From Halopseudomonas xiamenensis (lineage in GTDB: Bacteria > Pseudomonadota > Gammaproteobacteria > Pseudomonadales > Pseudomonadaceae): a stretch of 64,000 nucleotides of DNA. Location: the NCBI RefSeq assembly GCF_014219065.1, contig NZ_JACLGO010000008.1:62001-126000 (forward strand), written 5' to 3'. The notes beneath the pieces are model-generated. The model was not told the origin of the DNA. It saw only the letters and a program-made list of their open reading frames with translations, and ran no database searches. Position numbers and translations under genes: made by a program. Shown here one piece after another: positions 1-8,881 of this stretch. The first letter of the stretch is position 1. Each line of letters starts with the position of its first letter.

Positions 1-1
1 G

Positions 2-319
2 GCCTTTACCCTGGTCTCGCTGTACCTGGTGGGCAGTGGCAGTACCGTGGCCGGGGTCGGGTTGTTCGTCTGGGGCTCGGTCGAACTGTTCATCGTCGAC
101 AAGACCATCCGCCCTTCGCTGGTGGGCGGCCCGATCAAGCTGCCGTTCCTGCTGACCTTCTTCGGGCTGATCGGCGGAGTGACCACCATGGGCCTGGTCG
201 GCCTGTTCGTTGGCCCGGTGCTGATGGCACTGCTGCTGGCCATCTGGCGCGAGTGGGTACACGAGGGCGACACCGCCACGGCATTGATCAGCAGCTATCA
301 GCAACAGCGATCCCGCTAG
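2..319 (+). CDS. AI-2E family transporter, C-terminal part (gene cut by window edge)
   Basis: The reading frame is open from the window edge and ends at a TAG. The roughly 105 visible residues contain glycine-rich hydrophobic helices, a VDKTIRPSLVGG stretch followed by LPFLLTFFGLIGGV, and GLVGLFVGPVLMALL. These are the signature of the C-terminal half of the AI-2E/PerM family of eight-helix inner-membrane permeases. The family includes an autoinducer-2 exporter and Na+/H+ antiporters, so the substrate cannot be told. The tail after the last helix is short and charged. Family assignment is firm; function is not. Confidence 0.85.
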   Translation, partial: AFTLVSLYLVGSGSTVAGVGLFVWGSVELFIVDKTIRPSLVGGPIKLPFLLTFFGLIGGVTTMGLVGLFVGPVLMALLLAIWREWVHEGDTATALISSYQQQRSR

Positions 320-343
320 ACCGGGGTCGCTGGCTGGCGAGGC

Positions 344-1408
344 TCAGGGCTTGGTGGGCGACAGCACCAGGCTCTCGGCCAGACTTCCCATGGATACCGG
401 GTAGCTTTCGTCCAGCGCCCGACGATGCAACAGGCCGAGCGAGGACAGGTCAGCCCTGGGCGCTGGCCACAGCTCGGTGACCTCGACCAGTTGGCTGGTC
501 TGTTGCTGTTGCTGCAACTGCGCCAGGGCGAAGCGGAACGGATGATAGCCGGTCATGCCCAGGCGCAGATCGGTCACCACCCAATGATCATCGATCAGGT
601 CATAGCGCAGCAGGTCACCACTGAACCAGCGCAGACGCTGGTGCTGGGGCGAGTCCTGCAAGGTGGCCTGCGCTTCGCTGGCGCGTCGCGGCAGGCGCTC
701 CAGAACGGGAGGCTGGCTATCGAACCAGCTCACCAGGCCTTCGTAATAATCGTCACCATCCACCGCCACCACCCGCCATAATACGGTGTTGAAGGGCGTC
801 GGCGAACTGAAGGTGGCTTGCGCCTGGATGCCGGTCTCGGCCAGTGCCTGCTCCAGACGCTGCTCGGCCATGTGCTTGCCGGCCAGGGTGCTGAGCAGAT
901 ACAGGCTGCTGATCGCCAGGGCGACATACTGCAGGCGCACGCCGGCATGCTTGCGCAGGCCGATCAGCAGTCCAGCGGCCACCGCCAGTAGCAGCGGCAG
1001 GGTGTACAGCGGGTCGATGATGAAAATACTGGAGATCGCCACCGGTGGCGTCGGCAGCGGCCACAGCAACTGGGTGCCATAGCTGGTGAAGGCATCCAGT
1101 ACGATATGGGTGGTCAGTACCAGCCAGATGCAAAACCACAGGCGCAGGGTGCTGTAGCCGGGATGCGGCCGCCAGCGTCGGATCAGCCAGGCCAGTACCA
1201 CGCTGAACAGGCTGGTCACCAGCAGCGAGTGACTGAAGCCACGATGGTAGGTCATGTTGGCCACTGCGTCGCCGTAGTCCAACACCACGTCCAGATCTGG
1301 CAGCGTGCCTAACATCGCTCCGTAGAGCAGAGCCTTGCGGCCCTGCCAGCGACCCAGCAAGGCGCCCTGGACCGAAGCGCCGAGTACCGCCTGGGTGAGC
1401 GAGTCCAT
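344..1408 (-). CDS. YdjM-type membrane-bound metal-dependent hydrolase (354 aa)
   Basis: The protein starts MDSLTQAVLGASVQGALLG and carries GTLPDLDVV, YHRGFSHSLL and THIVLDAFTSYGTQLLWP. This Asp/His pattern is that of the LexA-regulated, membrane-bound metal-dependent hydrolase family (PF04307, E. coli YdjM). Four to five hydrophobic helices lie in the first 190 residues, with a soluble C-terminal domain of about 150 residues. Its start ATG overlaps the stop of the crotonase gene by one base (TGATG), so the two are cotranscribed and probably translationally coupled. The substrate is unknown for the family. I see no SOS box directly upstream. Confidence 0.85.
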   Translation of the reverse strand: MDSLTQAVLGASVQGALLGRWQGRKALLYGAMLGTLPDLDVVLDYGDAVANMTYHRGFSHSLLVTSLFSVVLAWLIRRWRPHPGYSTLRLWFCIWLVLTTHIVLDAFTSYGTQLLWPLPTPPVAISSIFIIDPLYTLPLLLAVAAGLLIGLRKHAGVRLQYVALAISSLYLLSTLAGKHMAEQRLEQALAETGIQAQATFSSPTPFNTVLWRVVAVDGDDYYEGLVSWFDSQPPVLERLPRRASEAQATLQDSPQHQRLRWFSGDLLRYDLIDDHWVVTDLRLGMTGYHPFRFALAQLQQQQQTSQLVEVTELWPAPRADLSSLGLLHRRALDESYPVSMGSLAESLVLSPTKP

Positions 1409-2097
1409 CAGAGATCGTGTTGCTTGTCTTCGGCGATGGACTGATCAAGCAGTTCCAGCAGTGCGCGCCGGGTTTTCAGCTTGGTGTTGCGGTGCGCGGT
1501 CATGTTCAGCTTGGTCAGTAGCGTGGCCATGGCCATTGCCTCGGCTTCCAGTTCCTCGGCCGCTACCACCCGGTCCAGGAAGCCGGCGGCAACCGCATCG
1601 GCCGGCGAGAACAGCTCGGCATTGATCACCGAGCGGGTGAAGGCGCTATGGGTCAGTCGTGCCCGGGCCAGTTCGATACCCACGTGGTGCATGGTCATGC
1701 CGATGGCGACTTCGTTGAGGCCAATCTTGAACGGGCCTTCCACGCCGATGCGATAATCGGCGGACAGCAACAGGAAAGCCCCCTTGGCAATCGCGTGCCC
1801 GGTACATACCGCCACCACCGGGTAGGGGTGGGACAGCAGGCGGCGCGACAGGGTAGAGCCGGTGGCCACCAGTTCCCGGGCGGCAGCGGGGCTGGAGGTC
1901 ATCACCTGCAGGTCATAACCGCCGGAGAAGATGCCGGGCTTGCCGCTGATCACCACCACCGCCCGATCCTGCTCGGCCCGGTCCAGCGCCGCATCGAATG
2001 CCTCGAACAGCGCCGGCGAAAGGGCATTGACCTTGCCATTGTCCAGGCCCAGCCGGGCAATACCATCGGAAAAACTGTAGGAGACCAGCTCGCTCAT
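1408..2097 (-). CDS. Crotonase / enoyl-CoA hydratase-isomerase family protein
   Basis: This 229-aa protein starts at MSELVSYSF; a longer reading from 2160 is open, but the region upstream of 2097 has no crotonase similarity and a GAGGAC-type ribosome site sits just before this ATG. It shows the crotonase core: ALSPALFEAFDAALD, VVISGKPGIFSGGYDLQ (first oxyanion-hole segment) and AIAKGAFLLLSADYRIG (second). It is shorter than FadB-type hydratases and has Gly/Asn-type residues rather than the usual two glutamates at the active site, so activity as a classical hydratase is uncertain. It is first in a two-gene operon with the YdjM-type gene. Confidence 0.85.
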   Translation of the reverse strand: MSELVSYSFSDGIARLGLDNGKVNALSPALFEAFDAALDRAEQDRAVVVISGKPGIFSGGYDLQVMTSSPAAARELVATGSTLSRRLLSHPYPVVAVCTGHAIAKGAFLLLSADYRIGVEGPFKIGLNEVAIGMTMHHVGIELARARLTHSAFTRSVINAELFSPADAVAAGFLDRVVAAEELEAEAMAMATLLTKLNMTAHRNTKLKTRRALLELLDQSIAEDKQHDL

Positions 2098-2260
2098 CGA
2101 AGAGTCCTCATCGGTTGAAATCAGCCGGGCAGAAGCCGGCGCAGTCTGGCAGTGTATCAAGATAGCGATGACTGGCGAGTCTGCAAATAGGATTTGCCAA
2201 ACCGCTCTGGTTTGGGTACATTAGCGCGCCTCGGAACTGGCAAGCCAGCTGCCGAGATCC

Positions 2261-2351
2261 GGAGAGCTGTCCGAGTGGTTGAAGGAGCACGCCTGGAAAG
2301 TGTGTATACGTTAATAGCGTATCGAGGGTTCGAATCCCTCGCTCTCCGCCA
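2261..2351 (+). tRNA. tRNA-Ser (anticodon GGA)
   Basis: A complete class II tRNA. The acceptor stem GGAGAGC pairs with GCTCTCC and is followed by encoded GCCA. The anticodon loop CTGGAAA gives GGA. A long variable arm lies between the anticodon stem and the T arm, as in serine tRNAs, and the T loop GGTTCGAATCC is canonical. A strong terminator follows 11 bases downstream, so it appears to be a single-gene unit. Confidence 0.97.
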
Positions 2352-2361
2352 GATAGTGAGC

Positions 2362-2391
2362 AAAAAGCCCAGCTGAAAAGCTGGGCTTTTT
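2362..2391 (+). terminator. Rho-independent terminator after tRNA-Ser
   Basis: A perfect 13-bp stem (2362-2374 with 2379-2391) closes a GAAA loop and ends in five T. It is nearly symmetrical, with an A run on the other side, so it could also act on minus-strand transcripts. Confidence 0.92.
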
Positions 2392-2508
2392 GCGTTTCTG
2401 CAGTCGAGATTGGCAAGAACCCCCACTCCCACTCCCACTCCCCTCGCTCGCCCAGCCTCCGCTTCCCCGTTGCGTACTACCCGTCTTACCAGTCGTCACT
2501 TGTTGTTT

Positions 2509-2523
2509 TGTTATAGTATAACA
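2509..2523. promoter_or_regulatory. Zur-type operator (perfect palindrome)
   Basis: TGTTATAGTATAACA is a perfect 7-1-7 palindrome matching the core of the known Zur operator (TGTTATANTATAACA). It lies 46 bp upstream of the TonB-dependent receptor start, in the only intergenic space before the receptor/CobN operon. It is absent before the cobalamin and siderophore receptors in this window. The inference is zinc-dependent repression of the whole operon. Confidence 0.85.
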
Positions 2524-2568
2524 TGATAGTGTCTTGGCCCTTTCCTCACATGCCATCAGGACGGGCCC

Positions 2569-4518
2569 ATGACGCCATCTCACTCTCTTCGTTTTCTGCT
2601 GTTGCCCTTGGCCGGCACACTGGCTGTGCTGCCGGCCTCAGCCGGTGCCGATGTACTCGATCTGCAGTCCCAGGTGGTAACCGCCACCATTACCGAGCGT
2701 TCGCTGCAGGATGCGCCGGCGAGTATCACGGTGATTTCCCGTGAGGATCTGGCCAATCGGCCGGTGCAGGATCTGGAGGATGCCCTGCGTGGCACGCCCG
2801 GCCTGCAGTTCACCGGTATTGGTCTGACCCGGCGCGGGGTCAGCATTCGCGGCATGGACGGCGAGCACACCCTGGTGCTGGTCAACGGCCAGCGCATCAA
2901 TACCGCCGCCAGTGCCATTGCCCATGCCGACTTCGATCTGGGCTGGGTACCGGTGGAGGCCATCGAGCGCATCGAGGTGGTGCGTGGGCCGATGTCGGCG
3001 CTGTATGGCTCCGAGGCGCTGGGCGGGGTGGTCAATGTCATTACCCGCAAGGCCACCGATGAGTGGCGCGGCAGCCTGATGCTGAATGGCGGGATGCCGG
3101 ATCACAGCCATGGCGGCCAGACCCATCAGTTGGGTGTGTATGCCGGTGGCCCGCTGATCGAGAATGTGCTGGGCCTGAGCTTCACCGGTGAAAACCGTAA
3201 ACGTCAGGCCACTGCTGACCGGGACGATACGGCTCTGTCCGAGCTGGAAGGGCGCGAGTCGCAGAGTGCCAGCGCGACCCTGAGCTGGACGCCGGACTTG
3301 GCGCAGCAGATCGACCTGACCCTGGGCCGCGGCCGCGAGGATCGCTGGCGCAATGTGCGCAGTGCTGCGCCGACTGCGCCGGAGTACGAGTCCCGCGACG
3401 ATATCGAGCGTGAGCAGTTTTCGTTGAGCCACACCGGCAACTGGGACTGGGGCAGAACCAGCGTGCGCGCCTACCGCAACACCCTGGAACGCGAACAAAG
3501 CTATACCCGTGGCCAGATTCCGACCAATCCCTGGCAGAAGATGACCGATGATATTGTCGACGGCACGCTAAGCCTGCCGCTGGGCGAGCGTCATCTGCTC
3601 AGCCTGGGTGGTGAGTGGCGTCGCGAGGAGCTGAAGGATGACAGCCTGGCCAGTGGCAAGGGCAAGGCAGTGCACCGGGCGGTATTCCTGCAGGATGAAA
3701 TCCAGCTGCACGAGAACTGGTCGTTGCTGCTCGGCAGCCGCTTCGACAAGCATGAGGAATACGGCTGGCACAAGAGCCCGCGGGCCTATCTGGTGTACAA
3801 CCACAGCGACGCCCTGACCATCAAGGGTGGTGGCGGGCGCGGCTTCAAGGCGCCGACATTGAAGCAGCTGTCGCCGGGCTATTCGGCCATTGGTGGGGGC
3901 GGTCAGTTCACCATCGTGGGCAACCCCGACCTCGATCCGGAACTTAACACCACCTATGAGCTGGTGGCCGACTATGTGGGTGAGGGCTGGTCACTCAACG
4001 CCGGGATTTTCCAGAACAACCTGAAGGGGCTGATCCAGACCGTTTGCGTTGCCGATTGCGGGATTCGCGGGCGTGAACTGCGCAACTACGAGAACGTTGA
4101 CCGTGCCCGCATCCGCGGCCTGGAGCTGGGTGGAGAAATTGACCTGCCGGCCTCCCTGCACTGGGGTATCAACTACACCTATCTGGATGCCATCGATCGG
4201 GGTGCCGACCAGCGCCTGGCCGGACGCTCGCGGCATCTGGCCAATACCCACCTGAAGTGGGCACCGACACCGGCATTCAATGCACAGCTGCGTGGTGAGT
4301 ATGTCGGCAGCCAGATCGGCTACAGCCGCAACGTAGCCTACGGGCTGCCGGCCTACAGCCTCTGGCACCTGGAGTTGAGCCAGCAACTGACGCCCGAGCT
4401 GACCCTGCGCGGTGGCATCGAGAACCTCGGCGATGAGCGGCTGGCCGATGACAATGTGCTGTTCAACTACCCTGAGCCGGGCCGCACCTACCACGTCGGC
4501 CTGAGCCTGAGTTTCTGA
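2569..4518 (+). CDS. TonB-dependent outer-membrane receptor (zinc-regulated, PA1922/CirA-like)
   Basis: This 649-aa protein has a signal peptide (about residues 1-27), a TonB box region LQSQVVTATITERS, a plug domain with ASITVISREDLANRPVQDLEDALR and IERIEVVRGPMSALYGSEALGGVVNVITR, and a 22-strand barrel ending in LSLSF. It resembles the CirA/BtuB group. A Zur-type palindrome lies upstream and an exported CobN-like gene follows after two bases. This order matches P. aeruginosa PA1922-PA1925, which I recall as being induced on zinc starvation. The ligand is likely a zinc- or cobalt-bearing metallophore, but that is inference. Its extracellular part holds a CVADC cysteine pair near residue 490. 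Confidence 0.9.
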   Translation: MTPSHSLRFLLLPLAGTLAVLPASAGADVLDLQSQVVTATITERSLQDAPASITVISREDLANRPVQDLEDALRGTPGLQFTGIGLTRRGVSIRGMDGEHTLVLVNGQRINTAASAIAHADFDLGWVPVEAIERIEVVRGPMSALYGSEALGGVVNVITRKATDEWRGSLMLNGGMPDHSHGGQTHQLGVYAGGPLIENVLGLSFTGENRKRQATADRDDTALSELEGRESQSASATLSWTPDLAQQIDLTLGRGREDRWRNVRSAAPTAPEYESRDDIEREQFSLSHTGNWDWGRTSVRAYRNTLEREQSYTRGQIPTNPWQKMTDDIVDGTLSLPLGERHLLSLGGEWRREELKDDSLASGKGKAVHRAVFLQDEIQLHENWSLLLGSRFDKHEEYGWHKSPRAYLVYNHSDALTIKGGGGRGFKAPTLKQLSPGYSAIGGGGQFTIVGNPDLDPELNTTYELVADYVGEGWSLNAGIFQNNLKGLIQTVCVADCGIRGRELRNYENVDRARIRGLELGGEIDLPASLHWGINYTYLDAIDRGADQRLAGRSRHLANTHLKWAPTPAFNAQLRGEYVGSQIGYSRNVAYGLPAYSLWHLELSQQLTPELTLRGGIENLGDERLADDNVLFNYPEPGRTYHVGLSLSF

Positions 4519-4520
4519 GC

Positions 4521-7500
4521 ATGGCCAGGTTAGTGTTGATCCTGCTGGTGCTGCTGGGCGGTGCAGGCCTGGTACGGGCCGAGGCCGTGCCGGATGTCCG
4601 TGTGCTGAGCAATGACTTCGTGCTGCCGGGCAAGCTGGCGCGGTTGCAGCAATGGGCCGGGGAAGCCGGTCTGCGGCTGGAGAGCGGTTATATCGAAGGG
4701 CAGGCTGCGCCGGCAGACCTGCTGGCCGGCCTGCTGATTCTCGACACGCCCCGGCCCGGTGACCTGGCGCAGATGCAGGCGTTTCTCGGTGATCAGCTGG
4801 AGCACGGCAGCACCCCCTGGATTCGGGTAGGCGGTGGTGCCCCGGCGTTCGGCAATCTGCCAGCGCCGGCCGCCTGGCAACTAATTGGCTACTACGGCAA
4901 CGGCGGGCAAAGCAATCTGCGCCGGCTGTTCGAGTTCTGGCAACTGCAACGCTCGGGCGGGGATGCCGTCGGCGTGGCGCCGCCCCAGCAACTGCCGGCC
5001 GCCGGTGTCTATCATCCCGCCGCCCCGGCACCGTTCGACAATGTACAGGACTACCTGCGCTGGGGCAGCGAGCGCTGGCCGCAGCAGGCGCCGCGCATCG
5101 GCTTCATCACCCACGGCAGCAGCCTGGCCGATGCCGAGTTGCAGCTGCTGGATGACCTGATCGCTGCCAGCGAACGGCACGGCCAGACTCCGCTGGTGTT
5201 CTGGGTCGATGCGCAGAACCCGCAGGCGCTGACCGAGGTGGTCGAGCCCGCCGGGGTGCGCGTGTTGGTCAACCTGACCCATATGCAGAATGGCGCGGCG
5301 CGCCAGGCCGAATTCCTGCAACTGGGCATTCCGGTCATCCAGAGCTTTATCCAGCGCACCAGCCTGGCGGACTGGCGCGAGTCCCCATCGGGTATCGCTA
5401 CCCATTCCGTCGCGCCCCTGCTCGGCGTACCGGAAACCTGGGGCATGACCGACCCGCTGGTGATCGGCACACTGGAGCAGGGCGAGCCACAGTTGATCCC
5501 GGAACAGGCCGACGCCCTGCTGGGCAAGATCGACCGGCTGGTGCGTCTGCAGGATCTGCCGCCTGAAGACAAGCGGCTGGCCCTGCTGTTCTGGAATCAC
5601 CCGGATGGCGAGCGCAACCTGTCGGCCTCGCACCTCAACGTACCGCGCAGCTTGGCGGTGCTGAGTGGCGCACTGGCCGACGCGGGTTACCCGATCCCGG
5701 CTACCGATGAGGAAAAGTTCATCCAGCTCGGCCAGCGCCTGCTGGCCGGTTACTACCGGCCCGAGACCCTGGATGCGCTGCATGACGACGGCCTGGCGGC
5801 AGCCCTGCCGCTGGCCGACTATCAGCAATGGCTGCATGACCTGCCCGCTCCGGTGCAACAGGCGTTGCAGCAGCGCTGGGGCGATCCGGCCAGCCACTGG
5901 GCGCTGCGCCAGATCGACGGTCAACCGCACTTCATCATTCCCCGGGCGCAGCTCGGCAGCCTGCTGCTGATGCCGCAGCCGCCCCGGGCCGGGCGACCGG
6001 GCGAGGCCTATCACGACACCGCCGTGCCGCCGGACCATATCTACCTGGCTGCCTATATGCTGCTGCGCTGCCAAGCCGATGCGCTGATCCACTTCGGCAC
6101 CCATGGCACCCAGGAATGGCTGCCGGGCAAGGATCGTGGGCTGGCGGTGGATGATTATCCGTTTCTCGCACTGGGCGATCTGCCGGTGTTCTATCCCTAT
6201 ATCCAGGACAATATCGGCGAGGCCATGCAGGCTCGGCGCCGCGGGCGCGCGGTGGTGGTCAGTCACCAGACCCCACCGTTTGCCCCGGCCGGGCTGTATG
6301 ACGAGTTGCGCGAGCTGCATGACCTGATCCACCAGTACCAGCAACTGGAAGAGGGCGCGGTACGCCAGCAGACCGCCGACGCTATTCTTGGGCAGGTGGC
6401 TGAACAGGGCATGCTCGCCGATCTGGGCTGGGACCAGGCGGGGGCGCAGCAGGATTTTTCCGGCTTCTTTGCCGCCCTGCATGACTACCTGCACGCGCTG
6501 GCGGCGGACAGCCTGCCGCTTGGCTTGCATACCTTCGGCCAGCCCGCTGCTGTAGAGCACCAGTTGAGCACGGTGATACAGCAGCTTGGCACGCCCTATC
6601 TGCAGGCGGTCGCAGCCGCCAGCGGCGAGCCTTTCGACAGCGATGAGCCCGCCGCGTTGGACTTTGCCGAGCTGCAGAACACCCCGGCCTACCAGTTGAT
6701 CGAGCGCCATCTGCTGCACGGCGAGCCGGTCGAGCAACTGGCTGCTGGCGAGCTGCGTGACTGGCTGCACAAGGCCCGCGAGCAGCAGCATAACTTGGCC
6801 GAGACCGGCGAAATCGAGGCGCTGCTGGCCGGCCTGGCCGGTGGTTTTGTCGCGCCGGGGCCGGGCGGTGATCCGGTGCGCAATCCGCAGGTGCCCAGCG
6901 GTCGCAACCTGTATGCCTTCGAGGCTGACAAGCTGCCCACCGCCAACGCCTACGCCGCCGGTGAGCAGGCGCTGCAGCAATTGCTCGACGCCTACCGCGC
7001 CGAGCACGACGGGCAGATGCCGGAGAAGCTCGCCTTCAGCCTGTGGTCGTCCGAGGCCATGCGTCACCTGGGTATCCTGGAAAGCCAGGTGTTGCACGCT
7101 CTGGGTCTGCGTCCGGTATGGGACGCGGGTGGCAGAGTGCGGGCGCTGGAGATTATCCCGCGCAGCGAACTGGGGCGCCCGCGCATCGACGTGGTGCTGC
7201 AGGTCACCAGCGTCTACCGTGACCAGTTCGATGGCTTCATGCAACTGCTGGCCGAGGCCATCGAGAGGCTGGGCCAACTGGATGAGGAAGATAGCCCGCT
7301 GGTCGCCAACAACCGAGCACTGATCGAGCAATTGCAGGCGCAGGGGCTGGGTAGCGAGCAGGCCGCCAGTCTGGCCAATGTGCGCATCTTCAGCAATGCC
7401 CCCGGCGACTACGGCACGGGCGTCACCGCTCTGACGCTGGACTCAACCAGTTGGGAGGACGAGGCGGTACTGGCCGAGCAGTTCCTGCAACGCCTGCAGC

Positions 7501-8408
7501 ATGGCTATGGCAGCAGCGGGCTGGTTGCACCGCCGCCCTCCGGCAACCTGTTCGCCGAACAGCTCAAGGGGGTTCAGGCTGCGGTGCTGGCGCGCTCTTC
7601 CACGGTCAACGGCCTGCTGTCCACCGACCATCCATTCGAATACCTCGGTGGTCTGTCCCAGGCGGTACGCCAGATCAATGGCCAGGCGCCGGCGTTGTAT
7701 ATCAGCGACCTGCGCCAGAACACCCCGCGCACCAGTGGCGCTGCACAGTTCCTTGCCGGCGAGCTGCGCAGCCGCTACCTCAACCCCCAGTGGATCGGTG
7801 CCATGCAGCAGGAAGGCTATGCCGGCACGCTGGAGCTGCTGAATATCGTTAACAACCTGTGGGGCTGGCAGGCCACCGACAGCAGCATGGTGCGTGACGA
7901 CCAGTGGCAGGCGGTGCACGACAGCTATGTGATGGACAGCCGTGAACTGGGCCTGAGCCAGTGGTTCGAGCAGCACAACCCCACCGCCCAGGCGCAACTG
8001 ATCGAACGCATGGTCGAGGCGATCCGCAAGCAGCACTGGGATGCCGATGAGCAGACCCGCCGCGAACTGGTCGAGCGCTGGCAGGAACTGACCGGACAGC
8101 ATGGCGCCGATAGGGGGGCGGCGCTGACCGTCGAGTTCATCAGCGACATGGCCGCCGGTTTTGGCCTCGGCAGCGCCAGCGCCAGTCAGCCGCAGAGCCA
8201 GGACAACCCCGCTGAACCGAGCGGGCAGCAGGCCGCCGTGCGCGGTCAGGTCATGCAGGAGGTCACGCCGCAGGGCGAGCTGGAAACGCCCTGGCGCATC
8301 TGGGCCGGTCTGCTTGGCATGCTTGGCTGCATCCTCTTCGGTGTCTGGTGCCAGCAGCGGGCCAACCGCCATATCCCCATCAACACAACTGCAACGGAAA
8401 CACCATGA
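4521..8408 (+). CDS. Exported, membrane-anchored CobN/Mg-chelatase H-like protein
   Basis: This 1295-aa protein belongs to the CobN/BchH family of large metal-chelatase subunits; HFGTHGTQEWLPGKD (about residues 525-540) is the family signature, followed by PVFYPYIQDNIGEA. Unlike cytoplasmic CobN it begins with a clear signal peptide (hydrophobic LVLILLVLLGGAGLV, cleavage near residue 20) and ends with one transmembrane segment (IWAGLLGMLGCILFGVW, about 1263-1280) plus a short tail. It should therefore sit in the periplasm, anchored in the inner membrane. No CobS/CobT or ChlI/ChlD partners are nearby. It is placed between the Zur-linked receptor and an ExbB-like gene, whose start overlaps its stop by four bases. 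A role in periplasmic handling of a metal-tetrapyrrole or metallophore is inferred. Confidence 0.88.
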   Translation: MARLVLILLVLLGGAGLVRAEAVPDVRVLSNDFVLPGKLARLQQWAGEAGLRLESGYIEGQAAPADLLAGLLILDTPRPGDLAQMQAFLGDQLEHGSTPWIRVGGGAPAFGNLPAPAAWQLIGYYGNGGQSNLRRLFEFWQLQRSGGDAVGVAPPQQLPAAGVYHPAAPAPFDNVQDYLRWGSERWPQQAPRIGFITHGSSLADAELQLLDDLIAASERHGQTPLVFWVDAQNPQALTEVVEPAGVRVLVNLTHMQNGAARQAEFLQLGIPVIQSFIQRTSLADWRESPSGIATHSVAPLLGVPETWGMTDPLVIGTLEQGEPQLIPEQADALLGKIDRLVRLQDLPPEDKRLALLFWNHPDGERNLSASHLNVPRSLAVLSGALADAGYPIPATDEEKFIQLGQRLLAGYYRPETLDALHDDGLAAALPLADYQQWLHDLPAPVQQALQQRWGDPASHWALRQIDGQPHFIIPRAQLGSLLLMPQPPRAGRPGEAYHDTAVPPDHIYLAAYMLLRCQADALIHFGTHGTQEWLPGKDRGLAVDDYPFLALGDLPVFYPYIQDNIGEAMQARRRGRAVVVSHQTPPFAPAGLYDELRELHDLIHQYQQLEEGAVRQQTADAILGQVAEQGMLADLGWDQAGAQQDFSGFFAALHDYLHALAADSLPLGLHTFGQPAAVEHQLSTVIQQLGTPYLQAVAAASGEPFDSDEPAALDFAELQNTPAYQLIERHLLHGEPVEQLAAGELRDWLHKAREQQHNLAETGEIEALLAGLAGGFVAPGPGGDPVRNPQVPSGRNLYAFEADKLPTANAYAAGEQALQQLLDAYRAEHDGQMPEKLAFSLWSSEAMRHLGILESQVLHALGLRPVWDAGGRVRALEIIPRSELGRPRIDVVLQVTSVYRDQFDGFMQLLAEAIERLGQLDEEDSPLVANNRALIEQLQAQGLGSEQAASLANVRIFSNAPGDYGTGVTALTLDSTSWEDEAVLAEQFLQRLQHGYGSSGLVAPPPSGNLFAEQLKGVQAAVLARSSTVNGLLSTDHPFEYLGGLSQAVRQINGQAPALYISDLRQNTPRTSGAAQFLAGELRSRYLNPQWIGAMQQEGYAGTLELLNIVNNLWGWQATDSSMVRDDQWQAVHDSYVMDSRELGLSQWFEQHNPTAQAQLIERMVEAIRKQHWDADEQTRRELVERWQELTGQHGADRGAALTVEFISDMAAGFGLGSASASQPQSQDNPAEPSGQQAAVRGQVMQEVTPQGELETPWRIWAGLLGMLGCILFGVWCQQRANRHIPINTTATETP

Positions 8409-8881
8409 ACGCCCTGGAAGTCACCCTCTACGAACTCACCCGCTGGTTTCTCACCCCGGTGCTGCTGCTGATCGTTGCCGCGCTGATCTACTCGCTGATA
8501 GCCCTTGGCGGCTTTGCCATGGAGGCCTGGCAACGCCGCACCGGCCGCCATCGCTCGCCGTTGCTGGCCTGGCAGCAGCGCCATGGCGGCAGCAGCGATG
8601 ATCTGGAGCTGCATATCATGCAGCGTCTGGAATGGCTGCGCATCACCTCGCGCAGCACCCCCATGCTCGGGCTGGTCGCCACCATGATCCCCATGGGCCC
8701 GGCCTTGCTGGCGCTGACCCGCAGCGATGCCCAGGGCATCGGCGACAATCTGGTGGTGGCCTTCTCGGCGGTGATCCTGGCGCTGCTGGCTGCTAGCATC
8801 AGTTATTTCATCCTGACCGTTCGGCGCCGTTGGCTGTTGCAGGAGCTGCGGGTCATTGAACGGACCGGGGAGGGCAACTGA
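8405..8881 (+). CDS. MotA/TolQ/ExbB-like proton channel protein of the CobN operon
   Basis: This 158-aa protein starts at MNALEVTLYELTRW, overlapping the CobN stop by four bases (ATGA). It has three hydrophobic helices (about 14-36, 88-110, 118-140). PMLGLVATMIPMGPALLAL followed by LVVAFSAVILALLAASISYFI is the MotA/TolQ/ExbB channel signature. It is shorter than ExbB and TolQ. Together with the DUF2149 protein it probably forms an ExbBD-type energy unit for the exported CobN-like protein. In PAO1 the equivalent gene follows PA1923. Confidence 0.85.
   Translation: MNALEVTLYELTRWFLTPVLLLIVAALIYSLIALGGFAMEAWQRRTGRHRSPLLAWQQRHGGSSDDLELHIMQRLEWLRITSRSTPMLGLVATMIPMGPALLALTRSDAQGIGDNLVVAFSAVILALLAASISYFILTVRRRWLLQELRVIERTGEGN

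Noticed and set aside
2419-2445. Short CACTCC tandem repeat
   Set aside because: Only about three and a half units of 6 bp. Too short to matter beyond simple sequence slippage.
2400-2568. A cobalamin riboswitch before the first TonB-dependent receptor, suggested by the CobN-like neighbour
   Set aside because: None of the conserved blocks (CCGCAACGGTAA, GGAGACCGGCC type) is present. The only strong signal is the Zur palindrome.
4881-7331. An 816-codon open frame on the minus strand
   Set aside because: It lies wholly antisense to the CobN-like gene. Its composition (Q, L, H, R-rich, no domain) is that of a mirror frame in high-GC DNA.
4521-8408. Cobaltochelatase CobN of cobalamin biosynthesis
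   Set aside because: It has a signal peptide and a C-terminal anchor, no cobS/cobT or other cob synthesis genes nearby, and Zur-type control, so a plain biosynthetic role is unlikely.
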